From: Streptomyces sp. BK239
GTDB lineage: Bacteria > Actinomycetota > Actinomycetes > Streptomycetales > Streptomycetaceae
Direction: 5' to 3'
DNA length: 64,000 nt
Assembly (NCBI RefSeq): GCF_004217285.1
Contig: NZ_SHKS01000003.1
Span: 159,169 to 223,168, forward strand
Part shown: one piece after another, positions 16,187 through 25,382 of the stretch
Layout of the letters: every line of letters starts with the position of its first letter
Position numbering within the stretch: the first letter of the stretch is position 1
The notes under the pieces: model-generated
What the model was told of the DNA's origin: nothing
The model's database searches: none
Seen by the model: only the letters and a program-made list of their open reading frames with translations
Translations under genes and position numbers: made by a program

Positions 16187-16957
16187 CTGCTTTTCCCCTT
16201 GCTGCTGTGTCTTCCGGTCGACCGGCTCGCTGCTGACCCACGTGCCCGGGAGTCCGCTGAAGGACGAGCGGACGTGGATCGGGATGTTGTACCGGCGGGC
16301 GTACTCCACACAGCGGTGGAGCAGCACCTTGGAGCCGGACGCCGCCAGTTCGAGCATGTCCTCGAAGGCGATCCAGTCGATCTTCCGCGCCTTCTTGACC
16401 ACGCGCGGGTCGGCGGTGAACACGCCGTCGACGTCGGTGTAGATCTCGCACACCTCGGCGTCGAGAGCGGCCGCGAGGGCCACGGCGGTGGTGTCGGAGC
16501 CACCGCGGCCGAGGGTGGTGATGTCCTTGCTGTCCTGGCTGACACCCTGGAACCCGGCGACGATGGCGATGTTGCCCGCGTCGAGCGAGTCACGGATCCG
16601 GCCCGGGGTCACGTCGATGATCCGGGCTTTGTTGTGGACCGAGTCGGTGATGACACCTGCCTGGCTGCCGGTGAACGACTGGGCGCTGTGTCCCAGGTTC
16701 TTGATCGCCATGGCCAGCAGGGCCATCGAGATCCGCTCTCCGGCGGTCAGCAGCATGTCGAGCTCGCGCCCGGCAGGGATCGGGGATACCTGCTCGGCGA
16801 GATCGATCAGCTCGTCCGTCGTGTCGCCCATCGCGGAAACCACGGCCACCACCTGGTGGCCGTTCTTCTTGGCTTCCACGATCCGCTTGGCGACGCGCTT
16901 GATGCCCTCGGCATCGGCTACGGAGGAGCCTCCGTACTTCTGCACGACAAGGCCCAC
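15665..16957 (-). CDS. lysC: Aspartate kinase
   Basis: Phosphorylates aspartate, the first committed step of the aspartate family. 430 aa. The GTG before [11 protein letters not shown] is chosen because it gives the standard N terminus and has a GAGGAG site. The kinase domain carries KYGGSS (7-12), [17 protein letters not shown] and [16 protein letters not shown]. From about residue 265 there are two ACT domains ([20 protein letters not shown] and [22 protein letters not shown]), the allosteric site for lysine/threonine feedback. A probable internal start for a small subunit is listed separately. Confidence 0.96.
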   Translation of the reverse strand: MGLVVQKYGGSSVADAEGIKRVAKRIVEAKKNGHQVVAVVSAMGDTTDELIDLAEQVSPIPAGRELDMLLTAGERISMALLAMAIKNLGHSAQSFTGSQAGVITDSVHNKARIIDVTPGRIRDSLDAGNIAIVAGFQGVSQDSKDITTLGRGGSDTTAVALAAALDAEVCEIYTDVDGVFTADPRVVKKARKIDWIAFEDMLELAASGSKVLLHRCVEYARRYNIPIHVRSSFSGLPGTWVSSEPVDRKTQQQGEKQVEQAIISGVAHDTSEAKVTVVGVPDKPGEAAAIFRAISDAEINIDMIVQNVSAASTGLTDISFTLPKAEGRKAIDALEKSKAGIGFDSLRYDDQIGKISLVGAGMKTNPGVTADFFKALSDAGVNIELISTSEIRISVVTRADDVPEAVRAVHSAFGLDSDSDEAVVYGGTGR

Positions 16958-17222
16958 GTGCGCTCCTCGCTCAGTTTGTCTCTGTCCGCACATACACCCT
17001 CGTACTGCGGGTCGGCTCAGTTTAACGAGCGTCCGTATGCGGCCCCCCTGGTATCGCATGGTGAGACACACCGCGAGGCCGGGGCCGGTCGCCCGTCAGG
17101 ACCACCCCTGCCCACTGAAGACGAAGTGATAGCTGTGAATTAAGTTTCAAGCAGTTTGGGAGGCCGCCGGGAGGCTACTCAGGGCAGGTTGAGGGCGTCA
17201 CGGAGGCCCAGCGGGGAGGCGG

Positions 17223-17873
17223 TCAGTGCAGGCCGAGGCGGTCGCCGATCTCCTCCGCCATGACCCGGCCCGCCTCGACCTCGAGGACGTCGTCGCCCAT
17301 GTCCTGGTCGGTGTCCAGGCCGTTCAGCTCCTCCAGCGGCTGGTCGAGACGGACGTGGGCGAGGACCGAGTGCAGGGCGCGCAGGGTCGCCGAGGCCGTG
17401 GAGCCCCAGTTGGAGAAGTAGGAGAACTGCCACCACCACAGCGCCTCCGAGGTGCGGCCGGCGCGGTAGTGCGCCATGCCGTGGCGCAGGTCGGTGATGA
17501 CGTCGGTGAGGTCGTCGGAGATCCGGGCCGGCACCGGGGCCTTGCGGGGCTCGTAGGGGTCGAAGACCTCGGAGTAGACGTCCACCGGGTCCAGGAGACG
17601 GGCCAGGTTCTCGCGCAGCTCGTCGACGTCCGGCTCCGGACCGGGATCGGGCTCGTAGCGCTCGTCGGGGACGATGTCCTCGTGGGCGCCGAGGCGGCCG
17701 CCGGCCAGCAGCAGCTGCGAGACCTCCAGCAGGAGGAAGGGCACGGCCGAGGCCGGCTCGTCGCCCTTGGCGACCTCGGTGACCGCGACCAGGAAGCTCT
17801 CGACCTGGTCCGCGATCTGGACCGCGAAGTCGTCCGGGTTCTGGCCGGTCGCGTGCAGCGTGGCGTCAGACAT
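17223..17873 (-). CDS. DUF5063-family protein
   Basis: 216 aa, soluble and acidic, without catalytic motifs. It has the pattern of the DUF5063 proteins that follow recR in actinomycetes: [20 protein letters not shown] near the start, [18 protein letters not shown], a Pro/Asp-rich segment, then [47 protein letters not shown]. The conserved [12 protein letters not shown] block is the strongest signature. Its start overlaps the recR stop by 8 bp, so the two are probably co-translated. The function is unknown; the neighbour suggests, but does not show, a link to recombination or repair. Confidence 0.8.
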   Translation of the reverse strand: MSDATLHATGQNPDDFAVQIADQVESFLVAVTEVAKGDEPASAVPFLLLEVSQLLLAGGRLGAHEDIVPDERYEPDPGPEPDVDELRENLARLLDPVDVYSEVFDPYEPRKAPVPARISDDLTDVITDLRHGMAHYRAGRTSEALWWWQFSYFSNWGSTASATLRALHSVLAHVRLDQPLEELNGLDTDQDMGDDVLEVEAGRVMAEEIGDRLGLH

Positions 17874-18465
17874 CTAGGAGTCGTCTCCCCTCGAAGGCGC
17901 GGCCGAGGGTCACCTCGTCCGCGTATTCCAGGTCACCGCCCACCGGGAGGCCGCTGGCCAGGCGGGTGACCTTCAGGCCCATGGGCTTGATCATGCGGGC
18001 GAGGTACGTGGCCGTCGCCTCGCCTTCGAGATTCGGGTCGGTGGCGAGGATCAGCTCGGTCACCGTGCCGTCCGCGAGGCGGGCCAGCAACTCCCGGATA
18101 CGCAGGTCGTCCGGGCCGACGCCCTCGATGGGGCTGATCGCGCCGCCGAGGACGTGGTAGCGGCCCCGGAACTCCCGGGTCCGCTCGATGGCGACCACGT
18201 CCTTCGGCTCCTCCACCACGCAGATGACGGCCGGGTCGCGGCGCGGGTCACGGCAGATGCCGCACTGCTCCTCCTGCGCGACGTTCCCGCAGACGGCGCA
18301 GAAGCGGACCTTGGCCTTGACCTCCATCAGGGCCTGCGCCAGACGCCGTACGTCCGTGGGCTCCGCCTGGAGGATGTGGAAGGCGATCCGCTGCGCGCTC
18401 TTGGGACCGACGCCGGGCAACCGCCCCAGCTCGTCGATGAGGTCCTGGACCACGCCTTCGTACAA
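17866..18465 (-). CDS. recR: Recombination mediator RecR
   Basis: RecFOR-pathway protein that loads RecA at gaps. 199 aa from a TTG start ([32 protein letters not shown]), the usual N terminus with a helix-hairpin-helix. A zinc finger is formed by CAVCGNV and CGICRD. The Toprim domain includes [15 protein letters not shown] and [18 protein letters not shown] 14-bp palindrome (CCTTCCTAGGAAGG, 18520-18533) lies in the 85-bp gap between it and ybaB. Confidence 0.96.
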   Translation of the reverse strand: MYEGVVQDLIDELGRLPGVGPKSAQRIAFHILQAEPTDVRRLAQALMEVKAKVRFCAVCGNVAQEEQCGICRDPRRDPAVICVVEEPKDVVAIERTREFRGRYHVLGGAISPIEGVGPDDLRIRELLARLADGTVTELILATDPNLEGEATATYLARMIKPMGLKVTRLASGLPVGGDLEYADEVTLGRAFEGRRLLDV

Positions 18466-18550
18466 CGGACTGCCGTCCTTCCTGGATTCCCTGCGGTACG
18501 TACGGTAGTTGGCCGCCGCCCTTCCTAGGAAGGAGGTGCGGCCATGACGG

Positions 18551-18895
18551 TCAGAAGGGCAGGCCGGGGATGCCGCTGCCGCCGCCCAGGCCCTGGGCCA
18601 GCGGGCCCAGCTTCTGCTGCTGGAGGGTCTGCGCGTTCTCGTTGGCCGCGTGGACGGCGGCGACGATCAGGTCGGCGAGCGTCTCGGTGTCCTCCGGGTC
18701 CACCGCCTTCGGGTCGATCTTCAGCGCGCGCAGTTCGCCGGCGCCGGTGACGGTGGCGTGCACCAGGCCGCCGCCCGCCTGACCGTCGACCTCCGTGGCC
18801 GCCAGCTCCTCCTGGGCCTGGGCCAGGTCCTGCTGCATCTTCTGGGCCTGCTGGAGCAGCTGCTGCATGTTGGGCTGGCCACCACCGGGAATCAC
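18551..18895 (-). CDS. YbaB/EbfC-family nucleoid-associated protein
   Basis: 114 aa from a GTG start ([32 protein letters not shown]). The Gln-rich N-terminal coiled helix is followed by the EbfC core ([54 protein letters not shown]). These small dimeric proteins bind DNA and are conserved next to recR across bacteria, as here. The Gly-rich tail [13 protein letters not shown] is typical of actinobacterial members. Confidence 0.93.
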   Translation of the reverse strand: MIPGGGQPNMQQLLQQAQKMQQDLAQAQEELAATEVDGQAGGGLVHATVTGAGELRALKIDPKAVDPEDTETLADLIVAAVHAANENAQTLQQQKLGPLAQGLGGGSGIPGLPF

Positions 18896-19163
18896 GATCA
18901 GCTCCTGTGTCGTACGGCTGTCATACGGCTGTCACGGGGGTCTCCCGCTGTCCTCTGGCGGGAAATCCCGCTCGGCACGAGCCTACGTGGTCTGTGCGGG
19001 TGTCGCCCCAGCACTCTTTCGAGTGACTCATGGGTGTGGCCTCTACCTGATCAAGGCCTACTTCCGGGCGGAAAAGCGACGAAACCTTCCTCTTCGGCAC
19101 CGGCCGGACGATAGGAAAGGGGCCTGGATCACGGGAACAGCAGGGATCAGTAGGGAGTGCCGG

Positions 19164-19916
19164 GTGGGTCAGCAGCCAGAGAGGCAGCCCGAGGGCCCGC
19201 CCCAGGACGGACGGGGCGACGGGGCGGCCGGGCTGCGGCCGGGCGATCTGACCGGGCGGGCCTTCCCGGTCGGGAACTGGGGCGAACCCGCCGAGCGGCT
19301 CGACGAGCTGTACCGATGGGTGGAGCGGGGCGCGCTGGAGACGGCGTCCTGGTACCTCGCCGACCGGGTCTGGAAGCGGCGGAGCGCGCGGGTGCTGCGG
19401 AGCGGGGCCGCGGCGGGGGCGGCGGCCGGGGCGGCGCTGCCGCTGCTGGAGGTCACCGGGGCGCTGGGCGGGGCCGCCCGCTGGGGATACCTGGCGCTGC
19501 TGCTGGCCGCGGCGTGCGCCGGGGCGGACCGGTTCTTCGGGGTGACGGCGGGGTGGATGCGGGACGTGGCGACCGCGCAGGCCGTGCAGCGACGGCTCCA
19601 GGCACTCCAGTTCGACTGGGCGTCGGAGAGCGTGCGCGAGGTGCTGGGACCCGCCGAGGGGACGGCCGCCGAGGCCGCCGAGCGGTGCCTTTCGGTGCTG
19701 CGGCGGTTCTGCGAGGACGTCACGGAGCTGGTGCGGGTGGAGACGGCGGAGTGGATGGTGGAGTTCCGGACGGGGGTGGCGCCGATGGGGATCCAGGCCT
19801 CGTCCTTGGGAGGGGCGCGCGGGGAGGCGGGGGGCGCGCACGGTCGTTCCGCGCTTCCGCCGGGGGCGGCCGCCCGGCCGAACATGCCCCGGCAGCGACC
19901 GCCCGAGCCGCGCTGA
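19164..19916 (+). CDS. SLATT-domain-like membrane protein
   Basis: 250 aa from a GTG start with GGGAG upstream. Residues ~25-50 contain GRAFPVGNWGEPAERLDELYRWVERGALETASWYLADRVWKRRSAR. Two hydrophobic helices follow (AAAGAAAGAALPLLEVTGAL and WGYLALLLAAACAGADRFFG), then a cytoplasmic helical tail (RRLQALQFDWASESVREVLG, FCEDVTELVRVETAEWMVEFR). A 2-TM protein with flanking helices of this kind matches the SLATT family, described as 2-TM effector/sensor proteins often linked to nucleotide-signal conflict systems. Here it is a stand-alone gene divergent from ybaB and convergent with a Ser/Thr kinase, with no nucleotide cyclase nearby, so a housekeeping role is equally likely. Confidence 0.7.
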   Translation: MGQQPERQPEGPPQDGRGDGAAGLRPGDLTGRAFPVGNWGEPAERLDELYRWVERGALETASWYLADRVWKRRSARVLRSGAAAGAAAGAALPLLEVTGALGGAARWGYLALLLAAACAGADRFFGVTAGWMRDVATAQAVQRRLQALQFDWASESVREVLGPAEGTAAEAAERCLSVLRRFCEDVTELVRVETAEWMVEFRTGVAPMGIQASSLGGARGEAGGAHGRSALPPGAAARPNMPRQRPPEPR

Positions 19917-19929
19917 GGCGGCCGGTTCC

Positions 19930-21780
19930 TCAGCCGGCGCGGGTGTACGTCAGCTTCTCGCCGGTGCTCCGGTTGAGGCGTTGCAGCCGGCCGTCGGGGA
20001 GGAGGGTGACCTCGGTGGCGGCGCCGGGGGTGCAGGAGGAGAGCGGCTTTCCCGTGGTGACCGTGGACGGGCCTATGGCCAACGGGCCGTCGCCCGCGGG
20101 CTTCCGGGCGAGGTCCGCGGTGAACTCGCAGTGGTAGCCGTCGCCGTCGGCGACCAGCTTGAGGACGTCGTCGCCCGCCTGCCCCTGAGTGAGCGTGAGA
20201 CGGCGGGAGTTGACGCCGCTCGTGTTGTCGATGGTGGCGGCCCAGGTCCCGAGATAGGCCTCGGGGACCGCGCCCTCCCCCGGGCCGGACGAGGCGGACG
20301 CGGAGGGCGTCGCCGTCGGCTCCCCGGACGTCTTGGGGGCTGTCGCGCCCGCCGCGGCCGGGGAGGGGGACGCGCCGGGGCGCGCGTCGGACGTCGCCCC
20401 GTCGTCGCCGTCCATCAGCGCGTACACCGAGCCCCCCGCGGCGAGCGCGACCACCGCGGCGACGGCGACGAGGAGTGCGCCGGCGCGGCGGCTGCGACGG
20501 GGCGGCTCCGAGGGGTCGTCGCCGCCGTCGGCGTCGTAGTGGTTCTTGGGGGCGACGGCGGTGGGGCCGGGACCGTCGGCGTACGGGTTGTACGGGGCCG
20601 GCTGCGGCGAGGGGTAGCCGTAGCCGGGCGCGGGGTGGGGGTGCTGGGCGGGGTGACCGTAGGCGGGGTGGGCCGGCACGCCGGCCTGACCTCCGGGAGC
20701 GGCGCCGACGACACCGGCTGCCCCGGCCCCCGGATCCCAGCCCGGCTCGCCTCCCGTCCCGGAACCGGCGCGACCCGCGGAGCCTTCGGCGGGCACGGTG
20801 GGAACGGGCCCCGGGGGCAGCGGCTCGCTGCGGGGGCCGGTGTGGGCCGGTGGCGTCTCGGGGTTCTCCGTCTCCAGGAGGCGGACCGCGTGCCGGCCCA
20901 GCTGTGCCACGAGGGCGCCCGGCAGCCACGGGTCGCGGGAGCGGCCCTCGGCGACGGTCTCGTCGGCGCGGGTGCGCCGGAGGATCCACTCCAGCGAAGG
21001 ACGGGCGGCCGGGTCCTTGCGCAGACAGCCGCGGACCAGGTCGGCGATGCCCTCGGGCAGGCCGGTGAGGTCGGGTTCCTCCTCGGCGATGCGGAACATC
21101 AGCGCGTGCGCCCCGTTGTCCGCGGCGCCGAAGGGCAGCTTGCCGGTGGCCGCGTAGACGAGGACGGAGCCGAGGCAGAACACGTCGCACGCCGGGGTGA
21201 TCCGCTCGCCGCGCACCTGCTCCGGGGACATGAACCCGGGCGAGCCGACCACCGCTCCGGTGCGGGTGAGGCCGTCGTCCCCGGCGACCGTCTCCAGCGC
21301 CCGCGCCACGCCGAAGTCGATGACGCGGGGCCCCTCGATGGTGACCATCACGTTGGACGGCTTGAGGTCGCGGTGGACGATCCCGGCCGCGTGGATGTTG
21401 GCCAGCGCGTGGGCGAGCCCGGCGGCGAGGATGCGCACCGAGCGCTCGGGCAGCGGGCCGTGGTCATGGCCGACGACCTGCTGGAGACTCGGCCCGGCGA
21501 CGTACCCGGTGGCGACCCAGGGCACGGCGGCCTCGGTGTCGGCGTCGAGGACGGGCGCCGTCCAGAACCCGCCGACCCGCTGGGCGTTGCGCACCTCCTG
21601 GCGGAACCGCGCCCGGAACTCCTCGCGCGCCGCCAGCTCCGGCCGGACCAGCTTCACGGCGACGGTCCGTCCGCGGTCGGAGCGCGCCAGGTAGACCTGG
21701 CCCATGCCGCCGGCGCCCAGCCGCGCGAGCAGCCGGTAGCCGCCGATGCGCTGTGGATCCCCCGCGCCCAGCTTCTCCAT
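19930..21780 (-). CDS. Transmembrane Ser/Thr protein kinase (Hanks type)
   Basis: 616 aa from MEKLGAGDPQ. The kinase domain is complete: Gly-loop LGAGGMGQVY, Lys43 in VAVKL, HRDLKPSN with catalytic Asp138, DFGVA, and the activation segment ending SPGFMSPEQ. A Pro/Gly/Tyr-rich juxtamembrane region follows, then one TM helix near 436-456 (GALLVAVAAVVALAAGGSVYAL). The external domain (YLGTWAATIDNTSGVNSRRLTLTQG, CEFTADLARK, SSCTPGAATEVTLLPDGRLQRLNR) has no PASTA repeats. It probably senses an extracytoplasmic ligand and phosphorylates cytoplasmic targets. The longer upstream in-frame start lacks family features. Confidence 0.92.
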   Translation of the reverse strand: MEKLGAGDPQRIGGYRLLARLGAGGMGQVYLARSDRGRTVAVKLVRPELAAREEFRARFRQEVRNAQRVGGFWTAPVLDADTEAAVPWVATGYVAGPSLQQVVGHDHGPLPERSVRILAAGLAHALANIHAAGIVHRDLKPSNVMVTIEGPRVIDFGVARALETVAGDDGLTRTGAVVGSPGFMSPEQVRGERITPACDVFCLGSVLVYAATGKLPFGAADNGAHALMFRIAEEEPDLTGLPEGIADLVRGCLRKDPAARPSLEWILRRTRADETVAEGRSRDPWLPGALVAQLGRHAVRLLETENPETPPAHTGPRSEPLPPGPVPTVPAEGSAGRAGSGTGGEPGWDPGAGAAGVVGAAPGGQAGVPAHPAYGHPAQHPHPAPGYGYPSPQPAPYNPYADGPGPTAVAPKNHYDADGGDDPSEPPRRSRRAGALLVAVAAVVALAAGGSVYALMDGDDGATSDARPGASPSPAAAGATAPKTSGEPTATPSASASSGPGEGAVPEAYLGTWAATIDNTSGVNSRRLTLTQGQAGDDVLKLVADGDGYHCEFTADLARKPAGDGPLAIGPSTVTTGKPLSSCTPGAATEVTLLPDGRLQRLNRSTGEKLTYTRAG

Positions 21781-21858
21781 GGCCGCCCCGCCTCTCCCCC
21801 ACAGATGTGATCGAGCCGAGGATAATCCGGCCATTCGGGGAGTCGCGGGGGACGGGGC

Positions 21859-22386
21859 CTACGGTTCCATAACGGGCGGCGACTCCGGCGTGTCCCCGCG
21901 CTCCAGCGCGTCCGGCGCCCCCGGCCCCAGCTCGTCCGGCGCCTTCGGTTCCAGCTCGTCCAGCACCGTGGACAGCCGTTCCAGGACGCGTACGGCCTCG
22001 GCGAGCTCCGCCTCCCCGAACGCCTCCGCCAGCCGGTCGGCGAAGGCCGCGTGCTGGGGGTCGATGCGGGCCACGGCGGCCCGCCCCTGAGCCGTCGGCG
22101 CGAGCAGCTTGGCGCGCCGGTGGGCGGGGTTGGGCCGGTACTCGGCGAGGCCCCGGTCGACCAGCAGGTCGGCGACGCGCTGCACGCTCTGGCGCGTGAT
22201 GCCCATCGCGCGGGCGATCCCCGACACCGGCAGCGGTTCGCCAAGCACCGCTCCGAGCACCTGCCACCAGGCCGCGGTGAGCCCGGACGGCCTGGCCAGT
22301 TCCTCGGCCACGGCGAGGAACCGGCCGTTCAGCCGGAAGACGCCGAGCGCGCTCCGGCTGAGCAGGTCCTGTCGTCCGACGCTCAC
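21859..22386 (-). CDS. MarR-family transcriptional regulator
   Basis: 175 aa from a GTG overlapping the stop of the DJ-1-like gene (GTGA). Winged helix-turn-helix: LTAAWWQVLGAVLGEPLPVSGIARAMGITRQSVQRVADLLVDRGLAEYRPNPAHRRAKLLAPTAQG, the standard MarR fold with a wing. The N and C ends form the helical dimer interface. It is the second gene of a two-gene operon and presumably binds the perfect palindrome just upstream of that operon (23029-23063), giving autoregulation; this is an inference from position. Confidence 0.88.
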   Translation of the reverse strand: MSVGRQDLLSRSALGVFRLNGRFLAVAEELARPSGLTAAWWQVLGAVLGEPLPVSGIARAMGITRQSVQRVADLLVDRGLAEYRPNPAHRRAKLLAPTAQGRAAVARIDPQHAAFADRLAEAFGEAELAEAVRVLERLSTVLDELEPKAPDELGPGAPDALERGDTPESPPVMEP

Positions 22387-22997
22387 CGCGCGGCCGCCTT
22401 CTCCAGCACGTCGTACGCCTGCGCGTCGGAGTCGTGGAACAGCCGGTACCAGGCGTCCAGCACCTCCCCCTCGTACACGCCGAGCAGACCGAGGATCTCG
22501 CGGGCGAAGGCGACGGGTTCGGTGGGCCCGGCGGTGATCAGCCCCCGGTCGGTGACCGCGTCCGCGTCGGTGTAGTGCTCGCCGCCGCCGTAGCCGGTCG
22601 CGGCGAGGTAGAAGGAGACGGCGCTGGTGTGGGCCCGGTCGTCGAGCAGGCCCTCGCGGGCGAGTCCGGCGGTGGCGCCGCAGATCGCGGCGACGGGCGT
22701 GCCGGCGTCCAGGAAGGCGCGGGCTGCGCGGGCGAAGGGCGCGAGGTCCTGCGAGGTGTCCCACAGGTCGGCGCCCGGCAGGATCAGCAGCGCGCTGTCC
22801 TCGGGGCGGAGGTCGGCCAGGGCCAGGTCGGGCTGGATCCGCAGGCCGCCGATGCTTCTCACCGGGTCCGCCGACGGGCCGACCGTGCGCACCGGGTGGC
22901 CGGCGCGGGCGAGGTACGCCGTCGCGTGCCCCGTCTCCCAGTCGGCGAGGGTGTCGTAGACGGCGACGTGCACGGGCTTGCGGGCGGGGGCGCTCAT
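22383..22997 (-). CDS. DJ-1/PfpI-family protein
   Basis: 204 aa. Class I glutamine-amidotransferase-like fold: HVAVYDTLADWETGHATAYL at the start with Glu21, LLILPGADLWD, and the nucleophile elbow AAICGATAGLA with Cys106. The Glu/Cys pair and a later His-containing segment fit DJ-1/PfpI proteins that act on glyoxals, peptides or oxidised cysteine; the exact reaction is not predictable. Encoded first in an operon with a MarR regulator, it may be a stress-response enzyme induced by the regulator's ligand. Confidence 0.85.
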   Translation of the reverse strand: MSAPARKPVHVAVYDTLADWETGHATAYLARAGHPVRTVGPSADPVRSIGGLRIQPDLALADLRPEDSALLILPGADLWDTSQDLAPFARAARAFLDAGTPVAAICGATAGLAREGLLDDRAHTSAVSFYLAATGYGGGEHYTDADAVTDRGLITAGPTEPVAFAREILGLLGVYEGEVLDAWYRLFHDSDAQAYDVLEKAAAR

Positions 22998-23028
22998 GAT
23001 TCCTCCTGGGGGCGGCCTAACACGTTCA

Positions 23029-23063
23029 TGACAGCATGCTGCCTACTGGGCAGCATGCTGTCA
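23029..23063. promoter_or_regulatory. Perfect palindromic operator, probably for the MarR regulator
   Basis: TGACAGCATGCTGCC and its exact reverse complement GGCAGCATGCTGTCA are separated by 5 bp. Each arm contains the smaller palindrome AGCATGCT. The site is 32 bp upstream of the DJ-1/MarR operon and about 110 bp upstream of the divergent aminotransferase, so it may control both. Confidence 0.75.
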
Positions 23064-23171
23064 AGGATGGTTCCGGCCGTCCCGACGCCCGACAACCTGT
23101 CGCGGAAACCCTCACTCCGCAGACAGGACGCCGATACCGATTCCGCATCCCGGACATTTACGCTCACCCGC

Positions 23172-24527
23172 ATGACCCCTCAGCCCCACCCCCAGGCCGG
23201 CGCCGCCGTGAAGGCCGCGGACCGCGCGCACGTCTTCCACTCCTGGTCCGCCCAGGAGCTCATCGACCCGCTCGCCGTGGCCGGCGCCCAGGGGTCGTAC
23301 TTCTGGGACTACGACGGCAACCGCTACCTCGACCTGAGCAGCGGGCTCGTCTACACCAACATCGGCTACCAGCACCCGAAGGTCGTCGCCGCGATACAGG
23401 AGCAGGCCGCGAAGCTCACCACCTTCGCGCCCGCCTTCGCCGTCGAGGCCCGCTCCGAGGCGGCCCGGCTGATCGCCGAGCGAACCCCCGGCGACCTCGA
23501 CAAGATCTTCTTCACCAACGGCGGCGCCGACGCCGTCGAGCACGCCGTCCGCATGGCCCGGCTGCACACCGGCCGCGCCAAGGTGCTCTCGGCGTACCGC
23601 TCGTACCACGGCGGCACCCAGCAGGCCGTCAACCTCACCGGCGACCCCCGCCGCTGGGCCTCCGACAGCGCCTCCGCCGGCGTCGTGCACTTCTGGGCGC
23701 CGTACCTGTACCGCTCCCGCTTCTACGCCGAGACCGAGGAGCAGGAGTGCGCCCGGGCGCTGGAGCACCTGGAGACGACGATCGCCTTCGAGGGGCCCGG
23801 CACCGTCGCCGCGATCGTCCTGGAGACCATCCCGGGCACCGCCGGCATCATGGTCCCGCCGCCCGGCTACCTGGCCGGGGTGCGTGAACTCTGCGACCGG
23901 CACGGCATCGTCTTCGTCCTCGACGAGGTCATGGCCGGGTTCGGACGCACCGGCGAGTGGTTCGCCGCCGACCTGTTCGACGTCACGCCCGACCTGATGA
24001 CCTTCGCCAAGGGCGTGAACTCCGGCTATGTGCCGCTCGGCGGTGTGGCCGTCTCCGGCGCCATCGCGGAGACCTTCGGCAAGCGGCCCTACCCCGGCGG
24101 CCTGACCTACTCCGGGCACCCGCTGGCCTGCGCCGCCGCCGTCGCCACGATCCAGGTGATGGCCGAGGAGGGCGTCGTCGACAACGCCAGGCGCCTGGGC
24201 GAGAGCGTCGTGGAGCCCGGCCTGCGGCAGCTCGCCGAACGCCACCCCAGTGTGGGCGAGGTGCGCGGCGCCGGCATGTTCTGGGCGATCGAGCTGGTGC
24301 GCGACCGCGAGACCCGCGAGCCGCTGGTCCCCTACAACGCCTCCGGCGAGGCCAACGCGCCGATGCTCGCCTTCGGCGCCGCCGCGAAGAAGGCCGGCGT
24401 GTGGCCGTTCGTGAACATGAACCGCACCCACTTCGTGCCGCCCTGCAACGCGAGCGAGGCCGAGCTGAAGGAGGGCCTGGCGGCGCTGGACACGGCGCTG
24501 TCGGTGGCCGACGAACACACCGTGTAG
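23172..24527 (+). CDS. Class III (omega-type) PLP aminotransferase
   Basis: 451 aa. Transfers an amino group from an omega-amine or beta-amino acid to a keto acid. The start ATG gives MTPQPHPQAGAAVKAADRAHVFHSWSAQ, and HVFHSW is common in this subgroup. PLP features: FFTNGGADAVEHAVRMAR, YRSYHGGT, FVLDEVMAGFGRTG (Asp of the pyridine-N contact) and the Schiff-base Lys280 in TFAKGVNSG. TYSGHPLACAAAVATI and the C-terminal small domain complete the fold. The substrate is not predictable from the sequence. Divergent from the DJ-1/MarR operon and followed by the GntR regulator. Confidence 0.92.
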   Translation: MTPQPHPQAGAAVKAADRAHVFHSWSAQELIDPLAVAGAQGSYFWDYDGNRYLDLSSGLVYTNIGYQHPKVVAAIQEQAAKLTTFAPAFAVEARSEAARLIAERTPGDLDKIFFTNGGADAVEHAVRMARLHTGRAKVLSAYRSYHGGTQQAVNLTGDPRRWASDSASAGVVHFWAPYLYRSRFYAETEEQECARALEHLETTIAFEGPGTVAAIVLETIPGTAGIMVPPPGYLAGVRELCDRHGIVFVLDEVMAGFGRTGEWFAADLFDVTPDLMTFAKGVNSGYVPLGGVAVSGAIAETFGKRPYPGGLTYSGHPLACAAAVATIQVMAEEGVVDNARRLGESVVEPGLRQLAERHPSVGEVRGAGMFWAIELVRDRETREPLVPYNASGEANAPMLAFGAAAKKAGVWPFVNMNRTHFVPPCNASEAELKEGLAALDTALSVADEHTV

Positions 24528-24603
24528 GGACACCGCTCCCCGGCCGGGCGGCGGACGGCGAGGACCGTCCGCGCACCGGATCCCGGACGCGTCGAACGCG
24601 TAA

Positions 24604-24652
24604 GGTGGCGTGCTCGTATTGGAGTACGAGCGAGGCGTACGAGCACGCCACC
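24604..24652. promoter_or_regulatory. Inverted-repeat operator, probably for the GntR regulator
   Basis: A perfect 15-bp inverted repeat (GGTGGCGTGCTCGTA at 24604-24618 and TACGAGCACGCCACC at 24638-24652) encloses a third copy of the half-site, TACGAGC, at 24625-24631, giving a nested GCTCGTA-N6-TACGAGC palindrome. It ends 28 bp before the GntR gene start, the expected place for autoregulation. Confidence 0.75.
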
Positions 24653-24680
24653 GCACCGCGACGAGGGAGACGCCCCGACC

Positions 24681-25382
24681 ATGCCCGGCAGCAGCGGCAC
24701 CGGCGCCGTGACCCGCAGCACCCTGCGGCAGCAGATCGCCGACGCGCTTCGCGACGAGGTGCTGGCGGGCCGTCTCCAGCCGGGCCAGGAGTTCACGGTG
24801 AAGGAGATAGCCGAGCAGTACGGCGTCTCCGCCACCCCGGTCCGCGAGGCACTCGTGGACCTCTCGGCGCAGGGCCTGCTGGAGGCCGACCAGCACCGCG
24901 GTTTCCGCGTCCACGAGTACTCCGTCGAGGACTTCCGCGGCATGATCGAGGCGCGCAGCCTGATCATCGAGGGCATGTTCCTCGCCCTGGACGAGGGCCG
25001 CCAGGGCTTCAAGAACCCCGAGGACCCGCGCATAGCCGCCGCCGTCGCGGGCGTGCGCCGCCGCGGCGAGGAGGCCCAGCGCGCCGCCGCCGCCGGCGAC
25101 CTCACCGTCCTCATCGGCTACGACCTGCGCTTCTGGCGCGAGCTCAGCTCATTGTTCGGCAACCCCTATCTCGCCGACTTCCTGCACCGGCTGCGGCTGC
25201 AGTCCTGGGTGTGCCTGGTGCAGCATCTGCGGCGGCTCAGCGAACTCCGCGGTCACCTGTGGGCCGGACACAGGGAACTGGTCGACGCCCTGTATCACCG
25301 CGACACCACCGCCGCCCGCTCACTCCTCGACGCCTACAACGCCCACTCGATCGCCCTGATCGAGCGGCTGGCCGCCGAATGA
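24681..25382 (+). CDS. GntR-family regulator, FadR/FCD type
   Basis: 233 aa. N-terminal winged helix: LRQQIADALRDEVLAGRLQPGQEFTVKEIAEQYGVSATPVREALVDLSAQGLLEADQHRGFRV. The C-terminal all-helical FCD ligand domain includes EARSLIIEGMFLAL, DLRFWRELSSLFGN and HRELVDALYHRD...AYNAHS, with Asp/His residues placed as in metal-binding FCD domains. The ligand is probably a small organic acid. The next gene, a glycosyltransferase, starts inside its stop codon (ATGA), so the regulator may control that enzyme as well as itself. Confidence 0.9.
   Translation: MPGSSGTGAVTRSTLRQQIADALRDEVLAGRLQPGQEFTVKEIAEQYGVSATPVREALVDLSAQGLLEADQHRGFRVHEYSVEDFRGMIEARSLIIEGMFLALDEGRQGFKNPEDPRIAAAVAGVRRRGEEAQRAAAAGDLTVLIGYDLRFWRELSSLFGNPYLADFLHRLRLQSWVCLVQHLRRLSELRGHLWAGHRELVDALYHRDTTAARSLLDAYNAHSIALIERLAAE

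Noticed and set aside
15728..17143. 471-aa plus-strand open frame opposite lysC
   Set aside because: His/Asp/Val-rich antisense translation of an unmistakable aspartate kinase gene.
19164..21780. SLATT-like protein plus Ser/Thr kinase as a two-gene defence system
   Set aside because: The genes converge rather than form an operon, the kinase is of a common housekeeping type with an external sensor, and the setting beside recR-ybaB is core chromosome.
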